Under the pieces are notes generated by a model that ran no database searches, had not been told where the DNA came from, and worked only from the letters and a program-made list of their open reading frames with translations. Shown here in pieces: positions 1-11,369 of a DNA stretch of 64,000 bases. How positions within the stretch are numbered: position 1 is the first letter of the stretch; every line of letters begins with the position of its first letter. The DNA comes from Branchiostoma floridae (Eukaryota; Chordata; Leptocardii; Amphioxiformes; Branchiostomatidae). The stretch spans positions 27,199,737 to 27,263,736 of the forward strand of contig NC_049982.1 in assembly GCF_000003815.2 (NCBI RefSeq), written 5' to 3'. Both the position numbers and the translations under genes were made by a program.

Positions 1-249
1 TATTCAGGAAATTTGTATTTAAAAAAAATTCACGGAATTTCTGACTTTTCACTTGTCAAATTTCCGTAGAATATGTGCCACGTATAAACTATTGTTACTG
101 ACTGTTGTGTGCTTCGCATACCGTTTTTCGTCTCTAGAGTGGGGCCTCGAGTTAAAAGGAGCTCCCAATCTGGTTGCAGTAGACAAACACCTGTCTGCAA
201 ACTGCGTGGAAATAAAATCAAACGTTGCAAAGTTCTTCACAAAGTTCAA
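1..249. other. Unassigned left edge
   Basis: I see no supportable gene, RNA or repeat here. Open frames are short and lack a convincing start or splice context. The next repeat block begins at about 250. Confidence 0.5.
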
Positions 250-1047
250 CAGTTCATTCCGTCCGCCATTCTGTATCTGGTACAACCCAATTTACAAAAA
301 AAAGGGGAAATAAAATTTTCAAAATGACTTTATTGCCTTTTTATAAATAAAAAAATATAGAAATAAGACTAAAATCTATATGTACTGTATGAAATTATAC
401 GTTTCGATTATGAAAATCATTTTGTATAAAGTGGAGTGCGATTCTTAAAATATTGTGAACCCGCCCTTTTTTTATAGTAAAACAGTCTGGGTCAAAGGTC
501 GGCTGCAAGCCTTGAAGACATGCCATGCCTGTCAGTGGTCCAAGAGGTAAGAAATAAGACAAGGTGGGAAATTCGAACCTATTTCCTTCCTTCTGACGCC
601 GTGACAGCACTTGTAAGGACGTTTAGCCCTTGAAGATGATTGTAAAATGTCTTAGAGTGTCTTGGAGAGTTTTGTAGGTGATGGTGCTCCTTGGGGTTTT
701 TCACATTTTAGCATTCATGACCATGTAATATGTGTACATGACCTATATAATTGTGTAACACTCTTACATAAAATGGTAAAATGCACATTTTGATTAAATT
801 AGTGGGTATCAAGATTTATTTAACGTCCTAACAGGTGTGTTGAAATTATATTGAGTAGTTTTTTAGTTCACAATTGCAAGTGCAGGTGCTGATAATTATT
901 GTAATGGTTGTCATTCAAATGAGATATTACAACAGTACTGCCAGCCATTTTCACACCTAACGTTAGCCTACTTCGTAGACTTTTGAAGTTTATTTCTTTT
1001 GAGAGTGCTGATTTGTGAGTTTCAACATGGTGTAACAGTGGAGGGTA

Positions 1048-1300
1048 TAACGCTAGTTCACCTTTATTCGCGGGGTAACCTATATCCATTGTACCTAAAA
1101 ACAGGACATTTAGGGATAACGTTATCACGTAGATGGACGGTGGTTTCAAATTGCCCTTTTTTCAATATAATTGCAGTTTGAGATAGTGAGTGAGTGTGAG
1201 TGTGTGAGAGCACCGTCAGTCGACATGATATCCCGAAATACCTCGGTATTAAATACAACGGATAAAGTTTACCCCGCGAATAAAGGTGAACTTAGTGTTA
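1048..1300. mobile_element. Short inverted-repeat element (family A), full copy
   Basis: The left end reads TAACGCTAGTTCACCTTTAT and the right end is its approximate reverse complement. The two halves fold on each other around the GATGGACGGTGG and CCGTCAGTCGAC segments. The same ends recur near 11983, 32264, 35790, 38180, 39713, 43695, 53967 and 56266. There is no coding capacity, so this is a MITE-like non-autonomous element. Flanking TA is compatible with a TA target duplication. The matching site in the second direct repeat (about 7300) is empty. Confidence 0.85.
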
Positions 1301-1344
1301 CAGTCTGTATTAGTAGCGTCAAACAACAACGCCAATCGGCTGGT

Positions 1345-1425
1345 CAGCCTTTTGTAGCATAGTGGTTAGCACTGCTTGGTTTGTGATTTGCCGGCCTAAT
1401 TTTGATCCCGGGTGTTGGCATGTTG
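1345..1425 (+). repeat. tRNA-derived sequence (SINE head), copy 1
   Basis: AGCATAGTGGTTAGCAC resembles a polymerase III A box, and TTTTGATCCCGGG about 35 bases later resembles a B box. The cloverleaf is not intact, so this is a tRNA-derived repeat and not a functional tRNA gene. A better preserved copy lies at 7345-7425. Confidence 0.5.
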
Positions 1426-1431
1426 TTTCTT

Positions 1432-1538
1432 TTACTCTCCAAGCAGAGGTTGGTGGGAAAAATCGTGACCTTTTCCTATTTTTTTTTCGATAGCCGGTCG
1501 AAAAAAAAATAATAGGAAAAGGTCACGATTTTTCGTAG
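1432..1538. mobile_element. Short foldback insertion
   Basis: Two near-perfect inverted arms (about 1456-1489 and 1501-1534, containing AATCGTGACCTTTTCCTATT and its complement) surround a short loop. The whole segment is missing from the paralogous position near 7430, where TTGTTTCTTTCTG is continuous, so it behaves as an insertion. Confidence 0.7.
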
Positions 1539-1682
1539 TTTCTTTCTGTTTCTACTCCTTTCTTACAATGGGCTAAAATTCTAAGATTCGGGAAAAGGGA
1601 ATTTTAATACTTTTAATATGTATACCACAACCAGGGTATGGTAGAATAAACTCCACTGCTCCCAAAGGCTGCAAAACCATCT

Positions 1683-1782
1683 NNNNNNNNNNNNNNNNNN
1701 NNNNNNNNNNNNNNNNNNNNNNNNNNNNNNNNNNNNNNNNNNNNNNNNNNNNNNNNNNNNNNNNNNNNNNNNNNNNNNNNNN
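1683..1782. other. Assembly gap (100 N)
   Basis: Exactly 100 undetermined bases, the usual placeholder for a gap of unknown size. Open frames crossing it cannot be trusted. Confidence 0.99.
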
Positions 1783-2639
1783 ATCCCTTTGCTTGGCCAC
1801 CATCCCTGCCTGTACGCCGTCCTCCCATATGGTTTGCTGCGTGTACTTCTCAGCTGGCTGGTGGGTCTAAGTTGCTGAACTTGAGGTGGTATTATCAGAC
1901 GTCCTCGCATCACACCCACGCGCGTTGTACTGAATGCTTCCTGTAACATATTTATCATATTGCATGTCCTTCGGGATGAAGCTATCCTTTCTCTTGAAAA
2001 CCTGTACCACCTAACGAATACGTCGTTGGTTACGAATGTTCTACGACAATGTTGCTCTGTGTCTTGTACTTCAAAGAAAACGTACGTGTACCAAGAATCA
2101 TAGCGATACAATAGCGTGTTGAAAAACGAACGAATGATACTCGTAATTAGTTCAAACTCCTTGCAGTTATACGTATATAAGTGCCAACTTTTAATCTTGT
2201 ACTGTCCGTCCTAAAACTATCCACGACGTACTATTCTCTACATTGCACACCGTAATCTTCACAATTGTCGGCCTCGACTTCAGTGCTTCTGTAGATATTT
2301 TCTCAATCGTGTTAAAAACTGCTTGCCGTTCTCGTTATCTACACGGGGTCCATCAACAATCTGCAATGCCACAAATCTCACCAAAGTATCGGACAGTCTC
2401 GGTATGTACCATCACGAAGTTAACCAAAAACCTGTCGTAGTCAGCCAGCCAAACTGTACTATTCTCATTTCCTACATGTGGCTACCCTGCCGCACGACCA
2501 ACTATATCAGCCTAGAGTTGTCCCTCGACTTGTCAAGTAACAAACCGAACGAAAACCAAGTCCTGTTATCAGCCTGAAGCTGTCCAATAACTAATAGTAC
2601 GGCTCCATATCACACAAAAATTGTCCTTCAGTCTTAAAC
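1783..2639. other. Unassigned; diverged repeat fringe from about 2240
   Basis: I recognise no gene. From about 2240 onward, scattered blocks such as GTCC, ACGACCAAC and CTGTCC suggest very degenerate units of the minisatellite that follows. Confidence 0.4.
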
Positions 2640-4960
2640 TCCACCTGTGGTTGTCCCACAACTTGTCGCATAACAAACAAAATAAAAAACTGTCCGCCAG
2701 CCATGTTACCTACCTAGGCTTGTCTAAACAACCTGTCGTGCGACCAACCACTAACACCTGGGTAACAAATTTGTAACAACGTATCGTGCGATAACAGAAA
2801 ACTGTCTAACAGTCTCTTTACTTCTCTAGTCCAAAAACTTTCCAACAGTCTTGCTGCTTACCTGGGGTTACTCAACAATCTGTCGTACAACAACACACAA
2901 AACTATCTAACAGCCTTTTAATTCTCTGAGGTTGTCTAACAACCTGTCACACGACAACAACAAACAAAAATGTCCAACAGTTTTGCTGCTTACCTGGGGT
3001 TGCTAAACAATCTATCGTACGACAACCCACAAAACTGTCTAACAGCCTTTTTACTTCTCTGGGGTTGTCTAACAACCTGTCGCACGACAACAACAAACAA
3101 AAAATGTCCAACAGTCTTGTTGGCTTCCTGGAGTTGCTAAACAATCTGTCGTACTACAGCACAGCGTCACAAAACTGTCGAGCAGCCTTTTTACTTCTCT
3201 GGGGTTGTCTAACCAACCTATCGCACGACAACAACAAACAAAACTGTCCAACAGTCTTGTTACCTACCCGGGGTTGTCCAACAACCTGTCATACGACAAC
3301 AGCAAACAAACAAAAACTGTCGTACACTGTTGTTACTCTACCTGGCGTTGTCTCACTGCCTGTCGCACGACCACAAACCAAACTGTCCAACAGCCCTGTT
3401 ACCTGCCTGGTGCTGTCCCACAGCCTGTCGCACGACAACAAACAAAACTGTCCAACAGTCTTGTTACTTGCCTGGTGCTGTCCCACAGCCTGTCGTACAT
3501 CAACCAACCAAACTGTCCAACAGTCTTGTTACCTGCCTGGTGCTGTCCCACAGCCTGTCGTACATCAACCAACCAAACTGTCCAACAGTCCTGTTACCTG
3601 GCTGGTGCTGTCCCACAACCCGTCGTACATCAACAAACAAAACTGTCCAACAGTCTTGTTACTTGCCTGGTGCTGTCCCACAGCCTATCGTACATCAACT
3701 AACCAAACTGTCCAACAGTCCTGTTACCTGCCTGGTGCTGTCCCACAGCCTATCGTACATCAACGAACCAAACTGTCCAACAGTCTTGTTACTTGCCTGG
3801 TGCTGTCCCACAGCCTATCGTACATCAACTAACCAAACTGTCCAACAGTCCTGTTACCTGCCTGGTGCTGTCCCACAGCCTATCGTACATCAACGAACCA
3901 AACTGTCCAACAGTCCTGTTACTTGCCTGGTGCTGTCCCACAGCTTGTCGTACATCAACGAACCAAACTGCCCAACAGTCCTGTTACTTGCCTGGTGTTG
4001 TCCCACAACCTGTCGTACATCAACAAACAAACTGTCCGACAGTCCTGTTACTTGCCTGGTGCCGTCCCACAGCCTGTCGTACATCAACAAACAAAACTGT
4101 CCAACAGTCTTGTTACCTGCCTGGTGCTGTCCCACAGCCTGTCGTACGTCAACAAACAAAACTGTCCAACAGTCTTGTTACCTGCCTGGTGCTGTCCCAC
4201 AGCCTGTCGTACATCAACAAACAAAACTGCCCAACAGTCCTGTTACTTTCCTGGTGCTGTCCCACAGCCTATCGTATACATCAACAAACCAAACTGTCCA
4301 ACAGTCCTGTTACTTGCCTGGTGCCGTCCCACAGCCTGTCGTACATCAACAAATCAAACTGTCCAACAGTCTTGTTACTTGCCTGGTGTTGTCCCACAAC
4401 CTGTCGTACATCAACAAACAAAACTGTCCAACAGTCCTGTTACCTGCCTGGTGCTATCCCACAACCCGTCGTCCATCCACAAACAAAACTATCCAATAGT
4501 CTTGTTACTTACCTGGGGTTGTCCAACAACCTGTCGCATGACAACTACAAACAAAACTGTCCAACAGTCTTGTTACTTACCTGGGGTTGTCCAACAACCT
4601 GTCGCATGACAACTACAAACAAAAACTGTCCAACAGTCTTGTTACTTACCTGGGGTTGTCCAACAACCTGTCGCATGACAACAACAACAAAACTTTCCAG
4701 CAGTCTTGTTATCTCTCTGGGGTTGTTTACAGCATGTCGCACGACAACAGCAAACAAAAACTGTCCAACAGTTCAATTGTCCAACAAACTATTGCATGAC
4801 ACCAACCAGACAAAAAACTGCAAACACTTTTTTTTCTACCTAGGGTTGTCCAAGAACCTGTCAAGCGAGAAACCCAACAAAAAGCAAATCGGCTCATAAA
4901 AAAAACAAAAATCAAATCACCTGAAATCTCGCTACAAACTCGAGGTTGTCTGCCGACCTG
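2640..4960. repeat. 65-bp minisatellite
   Basis: A tandem array whose unit includes AACTGTCCAACAGTCTTGTT and GTGCTGTCCCACAGCCTGTC. Successive AACTGTCC positions fall at 3381, 3446, 3511, 3576, 3641, 3706, 3771, 3836, 3901 and 3966, so the period is exactly 65 across the core (about 3380-4500, about 17 units). Units become more variable in length and sequence towards both edges. The unit has no stop codon in any forward phase, and 65 is not a multiple of 3, so all three forward frames stay open for hundreds of codons. These open frames are a by-product of the repeat. Confidence 0.95.
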
Positions 4961-6540
4961 ACGAGCAACAAGATAACAACCTCTAGCTGAGATATAGGAC
5001 ACACCTTAGGAAAACTGCCGCAGTGAGCTGTCCGAGCGTCTTGAGGCCTGGTCCCTCAGCTTTTCGGTTTGCTGAATGCTGGCTGGTCCACAAAATGCAA
5101 TGCCCAGAATCGCCGAACCTAACTTCAAAATTAAACAAAGCAAATATACAGAAAAAAAAAAACAAAAGGAAAATACGTAAAATAAGGCAACACGTTCGAC
5201 TCCTTCCACAACAACAACAACAAACGTGATAGGCAGACAAAAAAACTATACCAAATACTGTCTAAAGCCTTTCAAAGAACGTAACTCACCCATAGAGCTA
5301 CCAGTGATAAGTTGAAGCCTCCGACTCTTTCTAGATAAAAAAGGTCGGGCTCTGCTCCGAGCGTGCGGAAACTGGAACAACGTTGTACCGCTTCACAAAG
5401 GCTCCTATGGCGAAAAGACGGGGTAAACGGCAGCCCTAGCGGTGGCTCAGCTGTATCAACATACCTAACTCAAATGAGACAACACAAAAATTAATTATAC
5501 CAAGCCTATTTTACCAAATAGAATCACTCACACCTGCGCACGCGAAACATGTGCGATGCGCAAACATATGCAAATTACGAGTCGCTAAACGAAATGAACG
5601 ACAGAATAGTTGCTGACCAACAAAACACACCATAATCATACAAAAGGGGAAAACAGGAAAATAAAATCATGAAGGAACAAGAAAGAAAACAGCCGAGGGA
5701 TCCACTAGAAAAACAGCCAACGTAGGAAGACAAATCAAAATGGAAAATTCCACAAGACGCCAAAAATGGCGGCGAGCTCAAAACCTTGCGTACCTGCTTG
5801 GCTTGTAAATCCTACGCCCGTAGGAAACTACTCTATCTTCTCTGTTGTCGGCAAGTTTCCCTACCCGTTCCCAGAAGGTCGTAGATATCGCAGACTTGTC
5901 CTGGTGAGTCTCACTGTCAAAAACAGTGTTACTGGTGCTCTGCTATGGAACGTCCGGCTCATTCACAAGGCTGCTGCGTCAGTCATGCTGGGGTCGGCCG
6001 TGCCGGCGGTGTGACTTGCCTTCTCCGTCGACGTTCTGCCAGACAGTACTGCATATACCTGTGATGTCTAACAAACGCCCAAAATAAGCGTCTATTCTCT
6101 CAGTGAGGCATGCTTTCTTCCATAACCCATACACAATGCCCGGCACGCCAGTGTCTGCGAGAAGAACGGACCTCAGCATGACAAAGAGCGATACACGTGC
6201 AAAACGCAGACAACTCACATTCGTCCCTACGCAGCAACAACTTCTCGCAGTTTCACAAAGCAAAATAAAATACGAAATCTTCATGACACTAAAAGGGCAA
6301 TCTTCGAATTCTATACTCCCTGTAAACGCAAACGAGGTAAATACTCGGTCTCTCTTCTACACCCCGAAAAACCTGCTGGCGGTCTTTCTGTGGATCTTCT
6401 GTGTTTCCGTAGCCATGGCGTCGACGAACCGGCTGTGGGGAGGAGTCCGTCAAACTGCATGTGAATAGTCTATCCTGCCTTTATATGGGATTGGGTCTTC
6501 GCCTAATATAGGCATCGCCAATCACAGCGCAGGAAAGATA
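4961..6540. other. Unassigned interval between minisatellite and second direct repeat
   Basis: I recognise no gene. Open frames starting near 5766 and 6103 resemble no family I know and have no matching splice partners. A homopurine/A-rich stretch lies at about 5140-5230. Confidence 0.4.
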
Positions 6541-7556
6541 GTTCATTCCGTCCGCCATTCCGTATTTGGTACAGCTCACTTTACAAAAAAGGGGAAATAC
6601 AATTTTCAAAACAACTTTATTGCCTTTGTATTAATAAAAAAATATACAAATAAGACTAAAATCTGTATGTACTGTATAAAATTATATGTTTTGATTATGA
6701 AAATTATTTTGTATAAAGTGGAGTGCGATTCTTCAAATATTGTGAACCCCCCCTTTTTTTATAGTAAAACAGTCTGGGTCAAAGGTCGGTCGCAGGCCTT
6801 GAAGACATGCCATGCCTGTCAGTGGTCCAAGAGGTAAGAAATAAGACAAGGTGGGAAATTCGAACCTATTTCCTAAGATAGTTGTAAAATGTCTTGGAGT
6901 GTCTGCTTGTCAAGTTTTGTAGGTGTTTGTGCTCCTTGGCTTGGGGCTTTTCACATCTGCAGCATTCATGACCATGTAATATGTGTGCATGACCTATATA
7001 ATTGTGTAACACTCTTACATAAAATGGTAAAATGCACATTTTGATTAAATTAGTGGGTATCAAGATTTATTTAACGTCCTAACAGGTGTGTTGAAATTAT
7101 ATAGGGTAGTTTTTTAGTTCACAATTGCAAGTAGAAAGGTGCTGATAATTATTGCAATGGTTGTCATTCAAATGAGATATTACAACAGTACTGCCAGCCA
7201 TTTTCACACCTAACGTTAGCCTACTTTGCAGACTTTTGAAGTTTATTTCTTTTGAGAGCGCTGATTTGTGAGTTTCAACATGGTGTAACAGTGGAGGGTA
7301 AACAGTCTGTATTAGTAGCGTCAAACAACAACGCCAATTGGCTGGTCAGCCTTTTGTACCATAGTGGTTAGCACGGCTTGATTTGTGATCTACCGGCCCG
7401 GGTTTGATCCCGGGTGTCGGCATGTTGTTTCTTTCTGTTTCTACTCCTTTCTTACATTGGGCTAAAATTCTAAGATTCGGGAAAAGGGAGTTTTAATACT
7501 TTTAGTTTTATGTATACCACAACTCGGGTACGGTAGAATAAGCTCCATTGCGAGTG
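6541..7556 (+). repeat. Long direct repeat, copy 2
   Basis: Colinear with 250-1660 but shorter, because it lacks the family A element, the foldback insertion and about 55 further bases. It preserves the unoccupied insertion site at about 7300 (GTGGAGGGTAAACAGTCTGT). Confidence 0.85.
7345..7425 (+). repeat. tRNA-derived sequence (SINE head), copy 2
   Basis: CATAGTGGTTAGCACGGC (A-box-like) is followed by GGGTTTGATCCCGGG (B-box-like with complementary arms). The B-box arm pairs better here than at 1345-1425, but I cannot fold a full acceptor stem, so I treat it as a SINE-like relic. Confidence 0.5.
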
Positions 7557-8115
7557 GCTGCGAAAGAGGCTAGTTCACACCACTGCTTGTTAGCAAAGAG
7601 TGACTAAAATAAAAATTAAGCCATGTTGATTTGATTATATGGATGACATCCGCAAGCGCATCAATTTTCGTCCGTTTTCGAAAATAAAAAGTTTTCAACC
7701 ATGCTTTGAATCGTACAAAGCGACTGTAAAAGAAGCAAATGCATACCCTAGATTAAAAGATAAAAAAAAATATTATAAATATGGCTATAATTTAATGAGT
7801 ATAATGTCAACGTCAATTCCAATGTCGAGGAAGAAGACTTTGAAAATAAAAATGAAGAATTTATTGTTCGGTATTCAATACTCTATGTTTGTCATTTGTT
7901 CAACCTTCCAGACCACTTAAATGTCATAATGAAGGCAACTTTTTATTGGCCAATCTTTTTCTTATTGGCACGCTCTCGTCAGTTTTGGGATTCCCATCTA
8001 GGATATCATCCATACAATCAAATCAACATGACCTTCCCTGAATTACATGTAGACACAATTCAACATGGAGCCTTTGGATATTGTATATTTCTACCTTTTT
8101 TTCTCTGCATGCAGG
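7557..8115. other. Unassigned; upstream of zinc-finger gene
   Basis: At 7636 the motif ATATGGATGACATCC matches the terminal repeats of the family at 41770 and 29507, so this is probably a truncated copy. I see no other feature until the pyrimidine tract and CAG ending near 8115. Confidence 0.4.
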
Positions 8116-8193
8116 TCATGTAAGATCCAGGAAGTCATCACTTGCACAGTGTTGAGGTTTAAAACACTGAGCTAACAAACAGAAGGAGAGGAA
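8116..8193 (+). other. Probable 5' UTR segment of the zinc-finger gene
   Basis: A pyrimidine-rich run ending in GCATGCAG before 8116 looks like a splice acceptor, so the first coding exon probably begins in UTR and a non-coding exon should lie upstream. The segment has in-frame stops before the ATG at 8194. Confidence 0.5.
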
Positions 8194-11134
8194 ATGAGTG
8201 GGGCTATGCCATTGGATACATCACCATCTATATCTGACCAATCAGCACAAGTCTTCTTTGTACCATCTACCAATGGCGCGTCAGGAATTGACAACTCTAG
8301 TCAGATCCTTCAGGGAGAGAGTTTGCCAAGAATGCCTCAACAGGGAGGCATGTCTTCTTCAGAAAACACAGGAGGGGGAAACTCTGTCCTCCTAACTGCG
8401 TCCGATATCCTCCAGTCCCTTTCGATGGTACCCAACGGCCTGGCAGAGCCAGAATCACAGAGCCAGCATGACATGTCTGTCAGTAGCGTGGCTAACGCCG
8501 ATACAGCAAACCCCAGCGGCGGTCAAGAAACGGTAGAAATCACCGCCAAATCCATCGTCATCCTCACGCCAAAGGGACAGGGGCAGATCAGTTTCAGTAA
8601 CTCCCGGTTGGCCGATTCCCAACCGGCGAAGGAACTGATGGTACAGGGTGTACCGCTGAACATGCAGCCCATCGCGGCCACCTCCGTACCGTGTACCACC
8701 ATGGCAACGCTCCCGCCTGGTTCCATCATCGTCACGCTGCCGCACGAAATGGAGAACCAAAATGGCGTCTGTAGCGCAAGGAAGATGCAAGCTGTGAAGG
8801 ACAAGTCCATTCTAGGAAGGGAGAAACAGAAAAGGAAGGATGGAGTTGTTTGTGATGTTTGCAGTGCAGGGTTTAGTACGAAACACAGCCTCCTTCGTCA
8901 TAAGCAACTTCACAAGGCTGACACTGAGGTTAGAGGAGTTTGTTATCTCTGTGAAAACAGAGTTATTGTTTTCAGTCTGTATTAGTATATCCTTGTATGT
9001 ATGCATTCATAGTTCGCAAATTTGGATTAATGGAAATGGTTAAATATCCTGTTATGTCAAGAAATTGAAAGCTCAGACTTTTATTTGATAAATAGTAAAT
9101 CATGTTAAAAGATAATTTTTTTGGGACTCGAATCTACTAGTAAGATGTTATAATTTGATTCAAAACAGGTTCAGAAAACTGGTACTAATCTGTATATGTA
9201 AGAAGTTGTAATTGTGAGTTAAAAATAAATCATTATGTTTTCCCTTTAGGAGGACCACAGACCTGCATGTGAACTGTGTGGCAAAAGGTTTCACCAGATG
9301 TCAGATCTGAGGAGACACGTCCATACACATACAGGTGAGCATGTGCATCTTCTTAGTATCATATTATGATACATAAACTTCAATCCATTTTTTAAGAAGA
9401 CAGTCACAATATAATGATATTCTGATCCTTTCTTGTGCTTTCTGTTTCATCTATAGACCTAACAGCTCATTGCAGGCAGGATAAATTAAAACAAGAAAGT
9501 TTACATCTTGAAGCAAATACATGTACTGTACATCTAATGTTTATATGTTCACATATGCATGGTGTTGCCTAACAAACTGCGGCTTTGTTTATTCTTCCAC
9601 AAACACATTCATATTGATTGCTGGATGGTGACCAGCCCCACTAGCTCTGTCCTGCCACTTGCTACATGATGTAATCAAACAACCACAGGTTGTCTGCTAC
9701 ACATGTACTTAACTTACTATGGTGATGCTGTCTGGTCCAGGTCATTGACCTTAAATTATCTGCATTTGGTTGGAGAAGAAAAAGAGGAACACTGTATACA
9801 TTTATTTAAATGTAGTACTGAAGACTTCTTGCATAGCTCTTTACCAATGTCATCATATTGAATATGAAATAAAACTTACCTACTGAATGTACTTGACATT
9901 GTGCAGGTACGGAGCCGTACCGTTGCCAGCTGTGCGGGCGGGGTTTCCTACGCCGCAGTGATCTCAGCACCCACCTGAGGTTCCACAACAAGGCCAAACC
10001 CTTCCAGTGTGCCTTGTGTAACAAGACTTACTACCAGTCAGGTATTCTGTTTTTTTTTGTGTAGAGTAGACCCTTGTAGTGCCTAGTGGCACATTGGTAC
10101 GTAGTTTAAGTAGTTAGGTCATATGTTATCAAGGAAGTGTTGCTAGTTTTTACGCTTTAACAATTGCTTAAGGTACCTCCTCAAACACATGGACTCACTT
10201 TTTATGCCCCTTTGGAAAGATGGGTGCAACCCTATCAAAGATCAGGATTGAACTGGGATCTCCAAGTTTGAAAATTGATGATGATTAATTCAAACCAGGA
10301 GTTTAACTGTGTGGTTGCTACCAGTTTAAGCTACAGGGACATGTTTTTGTTTGTTTGTTTTGCATGACAAGTAAACTGCCTTTAGATGTTACACACCTGT
10401 TTTGTAGGTATACAAATATCTTGATCTCACAGATCTTGGAACTCTTGTTTCCTTGCTTTAAGGTGACTTGAAGAGGCACATCCGCAGATCCCACGAGCAG
10501 ACTGCAGACCTGGCCTGCCCCCTGTGTGAGAAGATGTGTGCTACAGAACGGTCTTTCCAAACACACCTCAGGGCACAGCACAACAGTACTAGTGTTCTCA
10601 TGACACAGCACACAGGACAACTCAGGTAATGGCTCTGGCATTCCTGGACATTTCCATCTACGATCAAATTCATTGGGAAACAGGGATGATAGCAAACTTC
10701 CATATAATATCGTTAATGTCTGTGTGTGTGCATGTATGTTTGTGTATGTGTCTACAGTCTGTGTATGTTTGTGTCTGTATGTGTGTGCGTATGTTTGTTT
10801 CAGTGTTAGTGTTAGTGTGTGTGTGCATGTATGTTTGTGTATGTGTCTGCAGTCTTGTATGTTTGTGTCTGTATGTGTGTCCGTACGTTTGTTTCAGTGT
10901 TAGTGTCTGTGTGAGTGTACACGTGCGTGTATGTGTGTGTGTGTTGGAGTGTACGAGTTTGTCTATATGTGTCACTGTGAACTTTTGTTGTTACGTTTAA
11001 GGTTTTATCAGTCAGTAATATCTCAGTTTACCTTGTCAAAGTGATGTTGATATTACATGTACTACAGGTCAGCCATGGGCAGAGGACAGACTTCTGTCAC
11101 AAGTGTGCAAGAAAAGGCTGGGCAACACGTGTAG
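8194..11134 (+). CDS. C2H2 zinc-finger protein, five fingers, 394 aa
   Basis: Exons by GT/AG reading: 8194-8928, 9250-9334, 9907-10041, 10463-10625 and 11068-11134 (1185 nt, in frame). Residues 1 to about 215 are low-complexity, rich in Ser, Gln, Pro and Gly, with hydrophobic patches such as VEITAKSIVILTPKG. Five C2H2 fingers follow: one ends exon 1 (CDVCSAGF...HKQLH), then CELCGKRF, CQLCGRGF, CALCNKTY and CPLCEKMC. Linkers such as THTGTEPYRC match the classical TGEKP type. Known role of the fold: nuclear DNA binding. The target is unknown and I do not recognise an orthologue. The last exon is uncertain, because reading through the exon 4 donor gives a TAA at 10627. ATG 8194 has A at -3 and is the first in-frame ATG. 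Confidence 0.85.
9610..9765 (+). repeat. Dispersed repeat shared with 43115-43240
   Basis: TGTCCTGCCACTTGCTACAT, an AATC-AACA block, GTCTGCTA and ATGGTGA occur in the same order in both places. This looks like an old interspersed repeat in a zinc-finger intron; I cannot name the family. Confidence 0.6.
10714..10960. repeat. TG-rich microsatellite
   Basis: Irregular TGTGTGTATG/TGTCTG repeats inside the last intron of the zinc-finger gene. They create spurious Val/Cys-rich open frames. Confidence 0.9.
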
Positions 11135-11369
11135 CCGGTCAGCAGTGTCCAGGGGTGTGTAAATGGTCAGCGGTGTGTAGCTGGTCACTGGTGTCCAGGC
11201 AAGGCTGACTGGAGCCAAGTTGTGTTGTTATGGATATTAAATGCTGTAACTAATTACTGATAGCAAATTATAACTATACCACAACAGAGATGTATTGAAA
11301 ATACACCAGGAGATATTGAAAGGCAGCAAAAATCATTCTCATATGCAGGGCCTGGCCTGCGGCCAGTGT

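Larger units (their letters stand above)
250..1660 (+). repeat. Long direct repeat, copy 1
   Basis: This block is colinear with 6541-7556 in the same orientation, from a shared start near AGTTCATTCCGTCCGCCATT through AAAATTCTAAGATTCGGGAA. The copies differ by substitutions and indels. Copy 1 carries two insertions missing from copy 2 (1048-1300 and about 1432-1538) and about 55 bases near 590-645 that copy 2 lacks. The pair could be LTR-like termini of a degenerate element or a segmental duplication. I see no reverse transcriptase between them, so I leave the class open. Confidence 0.85.

Noticed and set aside
1573-2111. Minus-strand open frame of about 176 codons
   Set aside because: It crosses the 100-N gap, so a third of it is unknown residues, and the known part resembles nothing.
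3065-4899. Several overlapping forward frames of 165-389 codons rich in Cys, Pro and Leu
   Set aside because: They are the three phases of a 65-bp minisatellite whose unit has no forward stop. There is no start context, splice structure or family similarity.
5766-6468. Open frames beginning MAASSKP and MRHAFFH
   Set aside because: No recognisable domain, no supporting splice sites, and located between two copies of a repeat; left unassigned.
250-7556. LTR retrotransposon call for the direct repeats
   Set aside because: No TG...CA ends, primer-binding site, polypurine tract or reverse transcriptase could be identified.
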